A stretch of DNA of 64,000 nucleotides from WVXP01 sp964348095 (GTDB lineage Bacteria > Desulfobacterota > BSN033 > WVXP01), in assembly GCA_964348095.1 (NCBI GenBank), contig CAYGBK010000076.1, positions 59,531 to 123,530 on the forward strand, in the 5' to 3' direction. This document shows positions 25,371-33,297 of this stretch, piece by piece (within the stretch, counting starts at the first letter, position 1; each line of letters starts with the position of its first letter). A program made the position numbers and the translations under genes. The notes beneath the pieces were generated by a model, which worked only from the letters and a program-made list of their open reading frames with translations, did not search any database and was not told the DNA's origin.

Positions 25371-27499
25371 GGTCGTATCGGTATGTTCTTTTCTCTCAAG
25401 TAGGTCTTTAGGTCAGGGATTTCGAGCTCTCTGTAATGGAAGAGACTTGCCGCAAGGGCAGCGTCGGCTTTTCCATCGATAAAGGCCTCGAGAAAATGGT
25501 CCTTTGTCCCGGCGCCACTCGAGGCGATAATTGGAATGCCGACGTTTTCAGAGAGTACTCTGAGGAGCTCGATGTCATAGCCATCCTTCATCCCGTCCTT
25601 GTCAAGGGAATTAACCAGAAGCTCTCCGGCCCCCTGACTTTCCATTTGTTTGGAAAAGGCAATGGCGTCAATTCCGGTTGGTTCCCTTCCACTCTTAATG
25701 TAAATCTCCCAGTGATCACCGCTCCTCTTGGGATCAAGGGAAATGACGATGCACTGCGACCCGAACTGCTCGGCAGCCGCTTCGACAAAATCAGGGTCTT
25801 GGACCGCAGCTGAACCAATAGACACCTTATCGGCGCCACATTTCAGGAGGTCTCTGATCGTATCGAGCGTTTTTATTCCACCACCAACGGTAAAGGGAAT
25901 GTTGATACTCTGAGAGATTCTTCTGACGAGATCGTAGAAGGTGTCTCTTTTTTCCACGGTCGCCATAATATCGAGATAGACCAGTTCGTCAACTCCCATT
26001 TCGCTATAGAGCTTGCCGAGTTCAACCGGATCACCAGCATCACGAAGTTGCACGTAATTTGTGCCTTTGACAACTCTCCCGTCCTTGATATCCATACAGG
26101 CGATGATCCTTTTTGCGAGGTTCGAAGGTCGGCTCTTCAGTCGTCCGGATTTGCGATGCCGACGTTGCTTCCTGCCCATCGTCGCGCGGAGATCTATCTT
26201 GCCCTCATATAGGGCTTTGCCGATGATTGCCCCATAAGCCCCCATCTGTTCCAGCCTTTTGAGGTCCCCATCTGATGACACGCCGCCGGCTACCATTATC
26301 CTGAAGGGGTACTCAAGCACACGTTCAATAAGCTCGAAATTCGGACTCGTCAGGGTACCGTCCCTTTTAATATCAGTCAAGAGAAGTAACTCTACGCCAA
26401 GACCCCTTAGCTCATCCAGGAGATCGAACAGGGGTTTTTTCACAGTCTCCTGCCAGCCCTTGATGGCAACCACACCATCCTTCACATCAACGGCCACAAC
26501 GATACGGCTCGGCCCGTATTCGTTGATCAGCCTCTTGACGAGTGATGGGTTGGCTAGAGCAGAGGTTCCTAGGATGATCCTCTTTACCCCGCCTTCCAGG
26601 TACGTTCTCCCGTCCTCATAAGTCCTGATCCCCCCGCCAACCTGCACGGGGGTATCGATTGATCGTGCGATTTCGAGAATCTGTCTGAGGTGAACAGGCG
26701 AGCCGTCCTTTGCTCCACTCAGGTCAACGATATGGATGAGCGAAGCGCCTCGCTTTTGGAAGGTTCGGGCGCTCTGTAGAGGGTTTTCAGAGTAGATTCT
26801 GCGCCTTCCATAATCCCCCTGGATCAGCCGAACGCATTTGCCTTCGAGAATGTCCACTGCAGGGATAAGTTCCATCTTCTCTTGCCTCGAAAGCTTAAGC
26901 TGGGAAAAATTCCGGAGCAGCTTGAGACCCTCTGGCCCCGATTTTTCGGGATGAAACTGGACCCCAAAAAAGTTGTCCTTCCTGAGAACCGAAACAAATT
27001 CCTCGCCGTAAACCGTCTTTCCTAATGTGACGCGGTTATCTGCTTCAACATAGTACGAGTTAGCAAAATAGAAATAAGAGTTGTCAGGAATGCCAGAGAA
27101 GAGGGGGTCAGGCTGTGTTTGGCCCACCGCATTCCATCCTATTTGGGGAACCTTCAGTTTAGGCTCTGAATCGCCACCTGTCCCGAACAGCCTGACGGTG
27201 CCATCAATAATACCAAGACAAGTCGTTTCGTCCTCCTCTGAAAAGGTCAGAAGTAACTGCATCCCTAAGCAGATACCAAGAAACGGCACCCTGACGTTCT
27301 TGATCGCGGTAACGAGATTCCGCCTTTTGAGTTCTTCCATAGCCGGAGCTGCTCGCCCCACCCCAGGAAAGATCACCTTATCAGCTTCCTTGATGCAATC
27401 AGGATCGGCAGTAATCTGGTACTCTACCCCAAGACCGTCGAGGCCATTTGTGACTGAAGCAAGGTTTCCCGAATTGTAGTCGATAACAGCAACTTTCAT
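25367..27499 (-). CDS. HisH-HisA-HisF triple fusion
   Basis: One open frame of 710 codons carries three histidine enzymes in order. HisH glutaminase is residues 1-205 (nucleophile in GICLGMQ, C77; H183 and E185 in QFHPEKS). HisA isomerase is 209-440 (ELIPAVDIL, VGGGIRT, TDIKRDGT). HisF cyclase is about 458-710 (LAKRIIACMD, IPFTVGGGIKT, VISLDPKR, NSLDKDGM, SSGAGTKDHF). A short link (LSRQEK) joins HisH to HisA and a very basic linker (441-458) joins HisA to HisF. HisH and HisF normally form the IGP synthase complex, and HisA makes its substrate. Catalytic residues look intact. M209 and M441 could allow internal starts; only weak ribosome sites precede them. It overlaps hisB and hisIE by 4 bases each. 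Confidence 0.9.
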   Translation of the reverse strand: MKVAVIDYNSGNLASVTNGLDGLGVEYQITADPDCIKEADKVIFPGVGRAAPAMEELKRRNLVTAIKNVRVPFLGICLGMQLLLTFSEEDETTCLGIIDGTVRLFGTGGDSEPKLKVPQIGWNAVGQTQPDPLFSGIPDNSYFYFANSYYVEADNRVTLGKTVYGEEFVSVLRKDNFFGVQFHPEKSGPEGLKLLRNFSQLKLSRQEKMELIPAVDILEGKCVRLIQGDYGRRRIYSENPLQSARTFQKRGASLIHIVDLSGAKDGSPVHLRQILEIARSIDTPVQVGGGIRTYEDGRTYLEGGVKRIILGTSALANPSLVKRLINEYGPSRIVVAVDVKDGVVAIKGWQETVKKPLFDLLDELRGLGVELLLLTDIKRDGTLTSPNFELIERVLEYPFRIMVAGGVSSDGDLKRLEQMGAYGAIIGKALYEGKIDLRATMGRKQRRHRKSGRLKSRPSNLAKRIIACMDIKDGRVVKGTNYVQLRDAGDPVELGKLYSEMGVDELVYLDIMATVEKRDTFYDLVRRISQSINIPFTVGGGIKTLDTIRDLLKCGADKVSIGSAAVQDPDFVEAAAEQFGSQCIVISLDPKRSGDHWEIYIKSGREPTGIDAIAFSKQMESQGAGELLVNSLDKDGMKDGYDIELLRVLSENVGIPIIASSGAGTKDHFLEAFIDGKADAALAASLFHYRELEIPDLKTYLREKNIPIRP

Positions 27500-28557
27500 A
27501 AGACTCCCTTGGTCGATGGCAGGGCCCCCCCCATGCGATCGTCTCGCTCACAGGCCATTCTCAAGGCACGCCCACAGGCCTTAAAAATGGCCTCTGCTTT
27601 ATGATGTTCATTTCGGCTGTATCGGACATTAATATGGATGTTCGCTCTCAAAGAATCAGAAAAAGATCGAAAGAAGTGTTCGATCATTTCTGTTGGCAGA
27701 TCACCGACCCTCTCTCGTTCAAATTCGCAATTGAAAACAAGATATGGCCGACCGCCAAGATCGAAAGCGACTTCCGCCAACGTGTCATCCATGGGCAAGA
27801 GGAAACCATATCGGAAAATCCCCTCCCTTGAGCCGAGTGCCTTTGAAAGGGTCTGCCCAAGGGTGAGACCAATGTCTTCGACGAGGTGATGCTCATCCAT
27901 ATCTGAATCTCCCTGTGCCTTGACTCTGAGGTCTATGAGAGAGTGCTTAGACAGTTGCTCCAGCATATGATTGAAAAACTTGATGTCTGTCTCGATCTGG
28001 AATCGCCCCGTTCCATCAAGATTACACTGGACGAATACATCCGTCTCTTCTGTCATTCTATCCACAGAGGCGAGACGTGGAAATGATCCGTTGGTTTGCA
28101 TTCGAACTGCCCACACACCGACGTTCCTGGCAAACTCCATGTCTGCGTCCCTATCGCCGATCATGATCGATTGTTCGAGGTTGACTTTCTCTTGCTTCAG
28201 AAAATCATCAACAAGACCGGTTTTAGGTTTCCGGCATGTGCAGTTATCCTCAGCAAAGTGTGGGCAAATAAGTATTCGATAGAATTCGATTCCTCTTTCT
28301 TTGAGAAGATCGATGAATTTTCTCTGAGCCCGCTGGAAGCCTTCCTCTGGAAAAGATGACGTGCCTCTTCCGTCCTGGTTTGAGATCATGACAAATCTGT
28401 ACCCTTCCTCCTTAAGCCGGTTGAGCCCGTCCACGACCCCGGGAAGAATCCGTACCTTCCCAACCAAATCAATCTGCCTCGTGTCGGGTGGCTCGAAGAT
28501 AAGGGTGCCGTCTCGATCAATAAAGGCTATTTTCAAATCTGACGCTGAAGGTTCCAT
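27496..28557 (-). CDS. hisB: Bifunctional histidinol-phosphatase / imidazoleglycerol-phosphate dehydratase
   Basis: Two-domain HisB of 353 residues. The N-terminal HAD phosphatase (about 1-160) has FIDRDGTLIFEPP, MISNQDGRGT, the zinc-loop CPHFAEDNCTCRKPK and IGDRDADMEFA. The C-terminal dehydratase (about 165-353) has HMLEQLSKHSLIDL, DEHHLVEDIG, LPMDDTLAEV, EMIEHFFRS and NEHHKAEAIFKA. The start at 28557 is favoured by GAGGA 5 bases upstream; an in-frame ATG at 28569 is weaker. This fused form, with a tail ending LPSTKGVL, is best known from gamma-proteobacteria. Its stop overlaps the start of the HisHAF gene by 4 bases. Confidence 0.93.
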   Translation of the reverse strand: MEPSASDLKIAFIDRDGTLIFEPPDTRQIDLVGKVRILPGVVDGLNRLKEEGYRFVMISNQDGRGTSSFPEEGFQRAQRKFIDLLKERGIEFYRILICPHFAEDNCTCRKPKTGLVDDFLKQEKVNLEQSIMIGDRDADMEFARNVGVWAVRMQTNGSFPRLASVDRMTEETDVFVQCNLDGTGRFQIETDIKFFNHMLEQLSKHSLIDLRVKAQGDSDMDEHHLVEDIGLTLGQTLSKALGSREGIFRYGFLLPMDDTLAEVAFDLGGRPYLVFNCEFERERVGDLPTEMIEHFFRSFSDSLRANIHINVRYSRNEHHKAEAIFKACGRALRMACERDDRMGGALPSTKGVL

Positions 28558-28593
28558 AGAATTCCTCATTCCCGATGTGATCAGCCAAAAGCC

Positions 28594-29874
28594 TCATCCA
28601 AGGCGTATTTTTACGGCATCGCTGTGTCCGTGGAGCCCTTCGCTGATTGCGATCGTCTCGACCGTTTCTCTCAGATTCTCAACACCTCGCCTTGAGACTT
28701 TTTGAACCTGCATCATCTTTCCAAAGGCCTGGGCCGAAAGGGGGGAAAACATTTTTGAAAAACCTGATGTTGGCAGTGTATGATTTGCCCCAGTGGCGTA
28801 GTCTCCGAGCGATTCAGACGCATAGCTTCCAAGAAAGACGGACCCCGCATTCGTGATCCTTTTGAGAATGCCTTCTTGGGTTTTCGCCACAATTTCCAGA
28901 TGCTCAGGAGCGTACTCGTTGGCAATCAGACATGCCTCATCAAATGAATTGACCACAATGACAAAACTATTCCTGAGGGATTTTCTTATGATCTCTTTGC
29001 GGGGGGATCGTTCCGTCTGTCTTCTCAGTTCCCGGATGGCCTGCTCCGCGAGTGTTTGCGAGGGCGTTACCAGCACACCCTGTGAATCTTCCCCATGTTC
29101 GAGCTGTGCGAGTAAATCTGCAGCAATCCAACGAGGGTCTCCAGTCTCATCGGCAAGAACCAGGAGTTCAGATGGTCCGGCTGGCATGTCGATGTCAACC
29201 ACGCCATAGACGAGCATCTTTGCCGTTGTGACGTAATGATTTCCCGGTCCGAAAATCTTGTAGACCTTTGGCACTGTTTCCGTGCCAAATGCCATCGCGG
29301 CGATTGCCTGAGCACCACCAATCTTATAGATATTTTCAATTCCACACAGGTCGGCAGCCACGATGACATTGGGATTGCATCTCCCCTTTTTATCAGGAGG
29401 TGTGGTCATAACCACGTCGTGACATCCCGCCACCCTGGCTGGGACCGCAAGCATAAGCACTGTAGAACAATACGCCGCCTTACCACCTGGAACATACAGC
29501 CCCACTCGCTCGATCGGCCTAAACTCTCGCCACACCGTGACGCCCTTTTCCGTCTCGACAGACCTCTCTTTTCGCTGGATGTGGTGTTTATGGAATCTCT
29601 CGATGTTTCGTTTCGCCCTTTTCAGGGCTCTCATCAGACGGGCGTCGACCCACTCATAGGCTTCACGCACCTCTTTTTTGCTCACGGCCAGTGAACGCAG
29701 TTTCACGCCATCAAACCTTTGGGCGAACTCAAAGAGCGCACGATCCCCATCTTTTCGGACACGATTCATGAGGTTTTTCACCGTCCGGACAATCTGGGCG
29801 CTTTTCCCCCCTGGCCTTCGAAGTTTTTCTGAGATCTCTCTTATGGTTAGATTCTGGGACGTTAAGATTTTCAT
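28594..29874 (-). CDS. hisD: Histidinol dehydrogenase
   Basis: NAD-dependent enzyme of 426 residues that oxidises histidinol to histidine in the last two steps of the pathway. Characteristic segments are ERVGLYVPGGKAAYCSTVLMLAVPARVAG, KIFGPGNHYVTTAKM, DMPAGPSELLVLAD and DLLAQLEHGEDSQ (zinc ligands). The catalytic histidines lie in NEYAPEHLEIV and TGANHTLPT. It overlaps the hisG stop by 4 bases (ATGA) and ends 36 bases before hisB. No aminotransferase gene (hisC) lies between hisD and hisB, where enteric operons have it. Confidence 0.97.
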   Translation of the reverse strand: MKILTSQNLTIREISEKLRRPGGKSAQIVRTVKNLMNRVRKDGDRALFEFAQRFDGVKLRSLAVSKKEVREAYEWVDARLMRALKRAKRNIERFHKHHIQRKERSVETEKGVTVWREFRPIERVGLYVPGGKAAYCSTVLMLAVPARVAGCHDVVMTTPPDKKGRCNPNVIVAADLCGIENIYKIGGAQAIAAMAFGTETVPKVYKIFGPGNHYVTTAKMLVYGVVDIDMPAGPSELLVLADETGDPRWIAADLLAQLEHGEDSQGVLVTPSQTLAEQAIRELRRQTERSPRKEIIRKSLRNSFVIVVNSFDEACLIANEYAPEHLEIVAKTQEGILKRITNAGSVFLGSYASESLGDYATGANHTLPTSGFSKMFSPLSAQAFGKMMQVQKVSRRGVENLRETVETIAISEGLHGHSDAVKIRLG

Positions 29875-30491
29875 AAGCTCGGGAACCTGTATCTATTTGG
29901 GTTCGAAAAAGGGCTCTCTATAAGCACGGCTTGCGATTCAAGAACCGTGATCAAGGGGGAAAGGTTCTGCTCCCTCAGGGTTCGTCCGGTTTGAGTAATA
30001 TCACAAACGGCATCTGCGAGATTCAGCGTAGGCGTTACCTCCACGGAGCCTTTAATGGTAATAATTGCTGCATTGACGCCGCTCTTCTCCAGGAATTTGG
30101 CAAGCAACCGTGGATGGGACGTGGCAATCCGTTCTCCCTCCAAGTCCTCGACAACCTTTACCTGAGAACCCTCTGGGACTGCTAAGACCAAAGCGCAATG
30201 ACAGAATCCCAATCTCTTCACGACGTTGACCTGTACATTTTTTTCGTAGAGGACGTTTTCCCCGACAATCCCATAGTCTACGACACTCCGGCATACATAT
30301 TCGGGGATATCGTCGTCCCTCAGATGGAGGATATCGATATCATAGTTCTCACATGGTGTAACCAGATTTCGCCCATTCGGCTCGAACTCCAGCCCCTGCG
30401 AGTAAAGGAAATTCAAACTCGGTTCAGCCAACCTCCCACTCTTTTGCACTGCGATCTTTGTCTTACCTGTTCGCTCCATAGTTGTATCCAT
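29871..30491 (-). CDS. hisG: ATP phosphoribosyltransferase, short form
   Basis: First enzyme of histidine synthesis, joining PRPP to ATP. At about 206 residues it has only the catalytic domain: TKIAVQKSGRLAEPSLNFL, LHLRDDDIPEYVCRSVVDYGIVGENVL, GERIATSHPRL, and the PRPP loop GSVEVTPTLNLADAVCDITQTGRTL. The motif style (QKSGRL, RDDDIP, GENVL) is that of the long enteric HisG, yet the C-terminal regulatory domain of about 80 residues is missing and hisD follows directly with a 4-base overlap. Short HisG normally needs a HisZ partner; a full HisS gene overlaps its start instead. An ATG at 30479 is an alternative start. Confidence 0.92.
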   Translation of the reverse strand: MDTTMERTGKTKIAVQKSGRLAEPSLNFLYSQGLEFEPNGRNLVTPCENYDIDILHLRDDDIPEYVCRSVVDYGIVGENVLYEKNVQVNVVKRLGFCHCALVLAVPEGSQVKVVEDLEGERIATSHPRLLAKFLEKSGVNAAIITIKGSVEVTPTLNLADAVCDITQTGRTLREQNLSPLITVLESQAVLIESPFSNPNRYRFPSL

Positions 30492-31764
30492 TGAGGTACG
30501 CCGTTAATTGATTCTGAGGAATCGTCTTCTGTTTTCCGGTCTTCATGACCTTGATCGTTGCCTCGCCCCTCTTAAGTTCATCTGGGCCACAGATTACGAC
30601 AAAGGGAATCTCCTTTTTGTCTGCGTACCTGAGCTGCTTACCCAATTTCACAGGTTCAAAATAGATCTCGGCATTGATGCCGGCTTTCTGCAAATCATTT
30701 AGCATTCCCAAGGAGTTGGTGAGGGTTTCTTGGTCAAAATACGTAACCAACACCCTGGAATTTAGCTTGATTTCATGAAACATATTGAGCTCTTCCATGG
30801 CCAGCATAATCCGGTCAAAGCCAAAGGCAGCACCGACACCGCTGAATTGCTGCTTAGAGAATAGTGAACATAGGCCATCGTACCGTCCTCCAGCGCATAC
30901 TGCGCCAATATCAACATCCTCTATGAATGTCTCGAAAACAATGCCTGTGTAGTAGTCGAGTCCCCGTGCGAGGCTCAAATCGAACACGACCCGTTCGCCG
31001 GGAATGCCAAAGCCGTCACAGACTTCGAGAAAATCATCTATCTCCTTTGTATCGAATTCCTTTAAGAAGGCTATTTTTTCTCGGTTTAGTCCTTGCACCT
31101 TTGTGATTTCTACCAACTCAACAATGGCCTCATCTGGCAATACCGAAGCAAGCTCCTTGGCAACTCCCGCATGTTCTAACCTTCCAAGCTTATCAAGAAT
31201 CCGAATGATTTCGGTATGCCTCTTCTCTGGAATATGGAGACGCGTAAGAATGCTATTGATCAAACGACGGCTATTGAATTTGATCACGAACCTATCAAAT
31301 TCTAAGGATTCAAAAACCCGGTTTATCACTTTTGCGATTTCCCCTTCCGCCAGAAGGCTCTTAGTTCCAATGACGTCCACATCACATTGATAGAATTCAC
31401 GATATCTACCCTTCCCCGGTTTATCCGCTCTCCACACCGGGGAAATCTGATATCGCTTGAAGGGCATTGGCAGCCTTCTGTTATGGGCAGCCACGAACCG
31501 CGCAAAGGGAACTGTCTGATCGTACCTGAGAGCTATTTCCCTTCCCCCTTTGTCCTTAAATGTATACGTCAATTTTGAATCTTCGTCCCCGTACTGTCCG
31601 AGAAGTGTTTGAGCGTATTCGATTGCAGGCGTCTCGATGGTGTTGTAACCAAAGTTGATGAAAACAGACTTGATCCGTTCCAGGACGAATTGTCGCTTCG
31701 CCATATCTTTTGGTAAGAAATCACGGGTACCTTTCGGAATTCTTGGTGCGATTAGATCAGCCAT
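30463..31764 (-). CDS. hisS: Histidine-tRNA ligase
   Basis: Class II aminoacyl-tRNA synthetase of 433 residues charging tRNA-His. Visible are IPKGTRDFLP at the N-terminus, motif 2 RYQISPVWRADKPGKGRYREFYQCDVDVIG, the histidine loop LARGLDYYTG, motif 3 GAAFGFDRIM and a C-terminal anticodon-binding domain (VLVTYFDQETL to the end). The start at 31764 is chosen over a longer frame because GAGG lies 6 bases upstream and an intrinsic terminator lies in the longer frame. It is the first enzyme gene after the TrpR-like regulator and overlaps hisG, so tRNA charging and histidine synthesis are co-expressed. Confidence 0.95.
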   Translation of the reverse strand: MADLIAPRIPKGTRDFLPKDMAKRQFVLERIKSVFINFGYNTIETPAIEYAQTLLGQYGDEDSKLTYTFKDKGGREIALRYDQTVPFARFVAAHNRRLPMPFKRYQISPVWRADKPGKGRYREFYQCDVDVIGTKSLLAEGEIAKVINRVFESLEFDRFVIKFNSRRLINSILTRLHIPEKRHTEIIRILDKLGRLEHAGVAKELASVLPDEAIVELVEITKVQGLNREKIAFLKEFDTKEIDDFLEVCDGFGIPGERVVFDLSLARGLDYYTGIVFETFIEDVDIGAVCAGGRYDGLCSLFSKQQFSGVGAAFGFDRIMLAMEELNMFHEIKLNSRVLVTYFDQETLTNSLGMLNDLQKAGINAEIYFEPVKLGKQLRYADKKEIPFVVICGPDELKRGEATIKVMKTGKQKTIPQNQLTAYLNGYNYGANR

Positions 31765-31786
31765 GACAGTCCTCGAATCGAGAGAT

Positions 31787-31814
31787 AAAAAAAATCCCAC
31801 TAGAAAAGTGGGAT
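31787..31814 (-). terminator. Intrinsic terminator between the TrpR-like regulator and hisS
   Basis: On the minus strand ATCCCACT (31814-31807) and AGTGGGAT (31801-31794) form a perfect 8-bp stem with a 5-base loop, followed directly by a run of U residues (31793-31787). It lies 26 bases after the regulator's stop and about 20 bases before the hisS start. All his genes would be transcribed through it from the promoter at 32171-32199, so it could act as an attenuator. No leader peptide or T-box was found. Confidence 0.8.
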
Positions 31815-31815
31815 A

Positions 31816-31880
31816 GGGTGGATACAAGCTGAACGGGGGGCTAACGTTGCATCCGTCCAAGCACCAGCTTATATCCACCC
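31816..31880 (-). promoter_or_regulatory. 15-bp inverted repeat preceding the his terminator
   Basis: GGGTGGATACAAGCT (31816-31830) matches AGCTTATATCCACCC (31866-31880) as an inverted repeat at 14 of 15 positions with a 35-base loop. One arm lies in the last codons of the TrpR-like gene and the other abuts the terminator stem. In the his transcript it would form a long hairpin just before the terminator, a layout suited to modulating read-through or RNA stability. Function is inferred. Confidence 0.55.
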
Positions 31881-32131
31881 ATGCCGTGATGAAGCCAGTG
31901 GGCCACGCGAGTTATCGTGGCCGTGCTAGAACCGGTTATTTTGTTTATTTCGCGATACGTCTCACCAGCATATACTCTCTTTGCCACTTGAAAACGCTCT
32001 GCCATAGCCTGGAGCTCAGATAACGTGCAGAGATCGCGAAATAGCTTCTTACACTCATCGGTCGTCTGCAGCTCCAAGATAGCTTGATACAATTCTTTCA
32101 TTTCCTTACTGTTAAGCATTCTCTCTGGCAT
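31841..32131 (-). CDS. TrpR/YerC-family transcriptional regulator, probable his operon repressor
   Basis: A 96-residue helical DNA-binding protein of the YerC/YecD branch of the TrpR family. The family pattern is LYQAILELQTTDECKKLFRDLCTLSELQAMAERFQVAKRVY, then the helix-turn-helix GETYREINKITGSSTATITRVAHWL. In TrpR an amino acid is the co-repressor. Relatives in Firmicutes have been linked to histidine genes, so histidine is a plausible co-repressor here. It is the first gene of the his transcript, under a consensus promoter with an overlapping palindrome, which fits autorepression. No good ribosome site precedes the ATG at 32131; an ATG at 32119 is possible. Confidence 0.9.
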   Translation of the reverse strand: MPERMLNSKEMKELYQAILELQTTDECKKLFRDLCTLSELQAMAERFQVAKRVYAGETYREINKITGSSTATITRVAHWLHHGMGGYKLVLGRMQR

Positions 32132-32148
32132 AATCGGTACTTTAATGC

Positions 32149-32170
32149 GTTAGTGTATTAAAACGCTAAC
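32149..32170. promoter_or_regulatory. Palindromic operator at the his operon promoter
   Basis: A 22-base near-palindrome with outer arms GTTAG and CTAAC; eight of ten arm positions match (GTTAGTGTAT against AAACGCTAAC) around a 2-base centre. It begins immediately downstream of the -10 box and covers the transcription start, so a bound repressor would block initiation. The TrpR-like protein encoded just downstream is the obvious candidate. Confidence 0.7.
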
Positions 32171-32199
32171 ATTATATTGTCTTGAAAAGAGTTTGTCAA
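32171..32199 (-). promoter_or_regulatory. Consensus sigma-70 promoter of the his operon
   Basis: On the minus strand a perfect -35 TTGACA (32199-32194), an optimal 17-base spacer and a perfect -10 TATAAT (32176-32171). A promoter this strong usually needs repression, consistent with the palindrome that directly follows. Confidence 0.88.
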
Positions 32200-32268
32200 G
32201 TAAAAAATTTCTCTGAATCTCTATTCTCGTAGCCTGCTTCTCACAGCCGGTTTTGTTTACGATGTATT

Positions 32269-33069
32269 CTACGCGTTGTCTAAAAACTGGAGGACAACCC
32301 TCGAAAACTCCTCAGGCATCTGATCGACCATTGGCACCATACCGCCCTGTATGACGGCTGTCTTACTTCCCTCTATACTTTTAGAAAGTGGAGCCATTCT
32401 CGGGAATGAGAATCGATCTTCCGTTCCAGCAAGCACGAGAGTTGGGGCTTTAATCAACCCGACCTTGTCCTCCATCTTATATTTGCCCACGGCGCGATGG
32501 CCTTCTTCCACTCGGTCGCCCACCTTCAGGGCGTCAACAACAAATCGGACGAGAAGATCCGGGCGATTCTTGGGATAGAATGCCATCCTTCTCTGCCACA
32601 GCTCAGCCAAATGCGATCCGTCGGCTTTGAACTCGACCTCATCTATCGGAGGACTGTGTTTTCGACGGTCCCGGTCTGCCCCATCAACGTATGGGGTCGA
32701 GGACAGGACCAACTTGTGCACCCGCTCAGGATGTGAGGCGGCGACTTCCACAGCAATGACACCTCCGGTATGATGCCCGACAATGGATACGCGCTCGAGT
32801 GACATCCCATCGAGAAACCCGATAACACCCCGGGCATACCCCTCGATTGAACCCTCTCGCTCCGGCCTATAGGAGTCACCAAATCCGACCGTATCCATGG
32901 CGATTGCCCAGTAGTTCTGACCAATAATCGGTAACACCTCTCGGTATTCATCCCAGGAGCGGGGCGTCTGGTGCAAGAAGAGAACTGGATCGCCATGTCC
33001 GGCCATTGCATAGTGAATCTGGCCCTCTGGCGTTTCTACAAAACCTCTACGGATAATGACCTTTTCCAT
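32269..33069 (-). CDS. Alpha/beta-hydrolase fold protein lacking the usual nucleophile
   Basis: A 266-residue alpha/beta hydrolase of the haloalkane-dehalogenase/esterase type. The oxyanion region DPVLFLHQTPRSWDEY and the strand WAIAMDTVGFGDS are typical. The nucleophile elbow, normally G-H-S-x-G, reads VGHHTGG, putting His (H100) at the nucleophile position. The usual catalytic His near the C-terminus is replaced in GGMVPMVDQMPEEF. An acid is present in GTEDRFSF. It may be non-hydrolytic or use another mechanism. The start at 33069 (MEKVIIRRGF) follows a G-rich ribosome site; the frame is open 28 codons further upstream. Its target is unknown and it stands alone. Confidence 0.82.
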   Translation of the reverse strand: MEKVIIRRGFVETPEGQIHYAMAGHGDPVLFLHQTPRSWDEYREVLPIIGQNYWAIAMDTVGFGDSYRPEREGSIEGYARGVIGFLDGMSLERVSIVGHHTGGVIAVEVAASHPERVHKLVLSSTPYVDGADRDRRKHSPPIDEVEFKADGSHLAELWQRRMAFYPKNRPDLLVRFVVDALKVGDRVEEGHRAVGKYKMEDKVGLIKAPTLVLAGTEDRFSFPRMAPLSKSIEGSKTAVIQGGMVPMVDQMPEEFSRVVLQFLDNA

Positions 33070-33297
33070 TCCCCTACCCCAATTCATAGCGCACGTTATC
33101 CTGTGGTGTTCTGGATGGGCGATTACAGAGTCTACGCCGAGGATACCATTCATGACAAGTTAAGAAATCGACAACATAGGGAGCACGCCAACAAGGTTTA
33201 GAATGACCTACCAACCAAAGGCCTCGACCTGAATGGGCACCAGTCGCTGGGGGAATAGGCAAGGATCGGGCTGGACCTCACGAGTTTTCGAAATTTC

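Noticed and set aside
30463..31764. hisS as HisZ
   Set aside because: The protein keeps the anticodon-binding domain and the complete class II motifs, so it is a true histidine-tRNA ligase.
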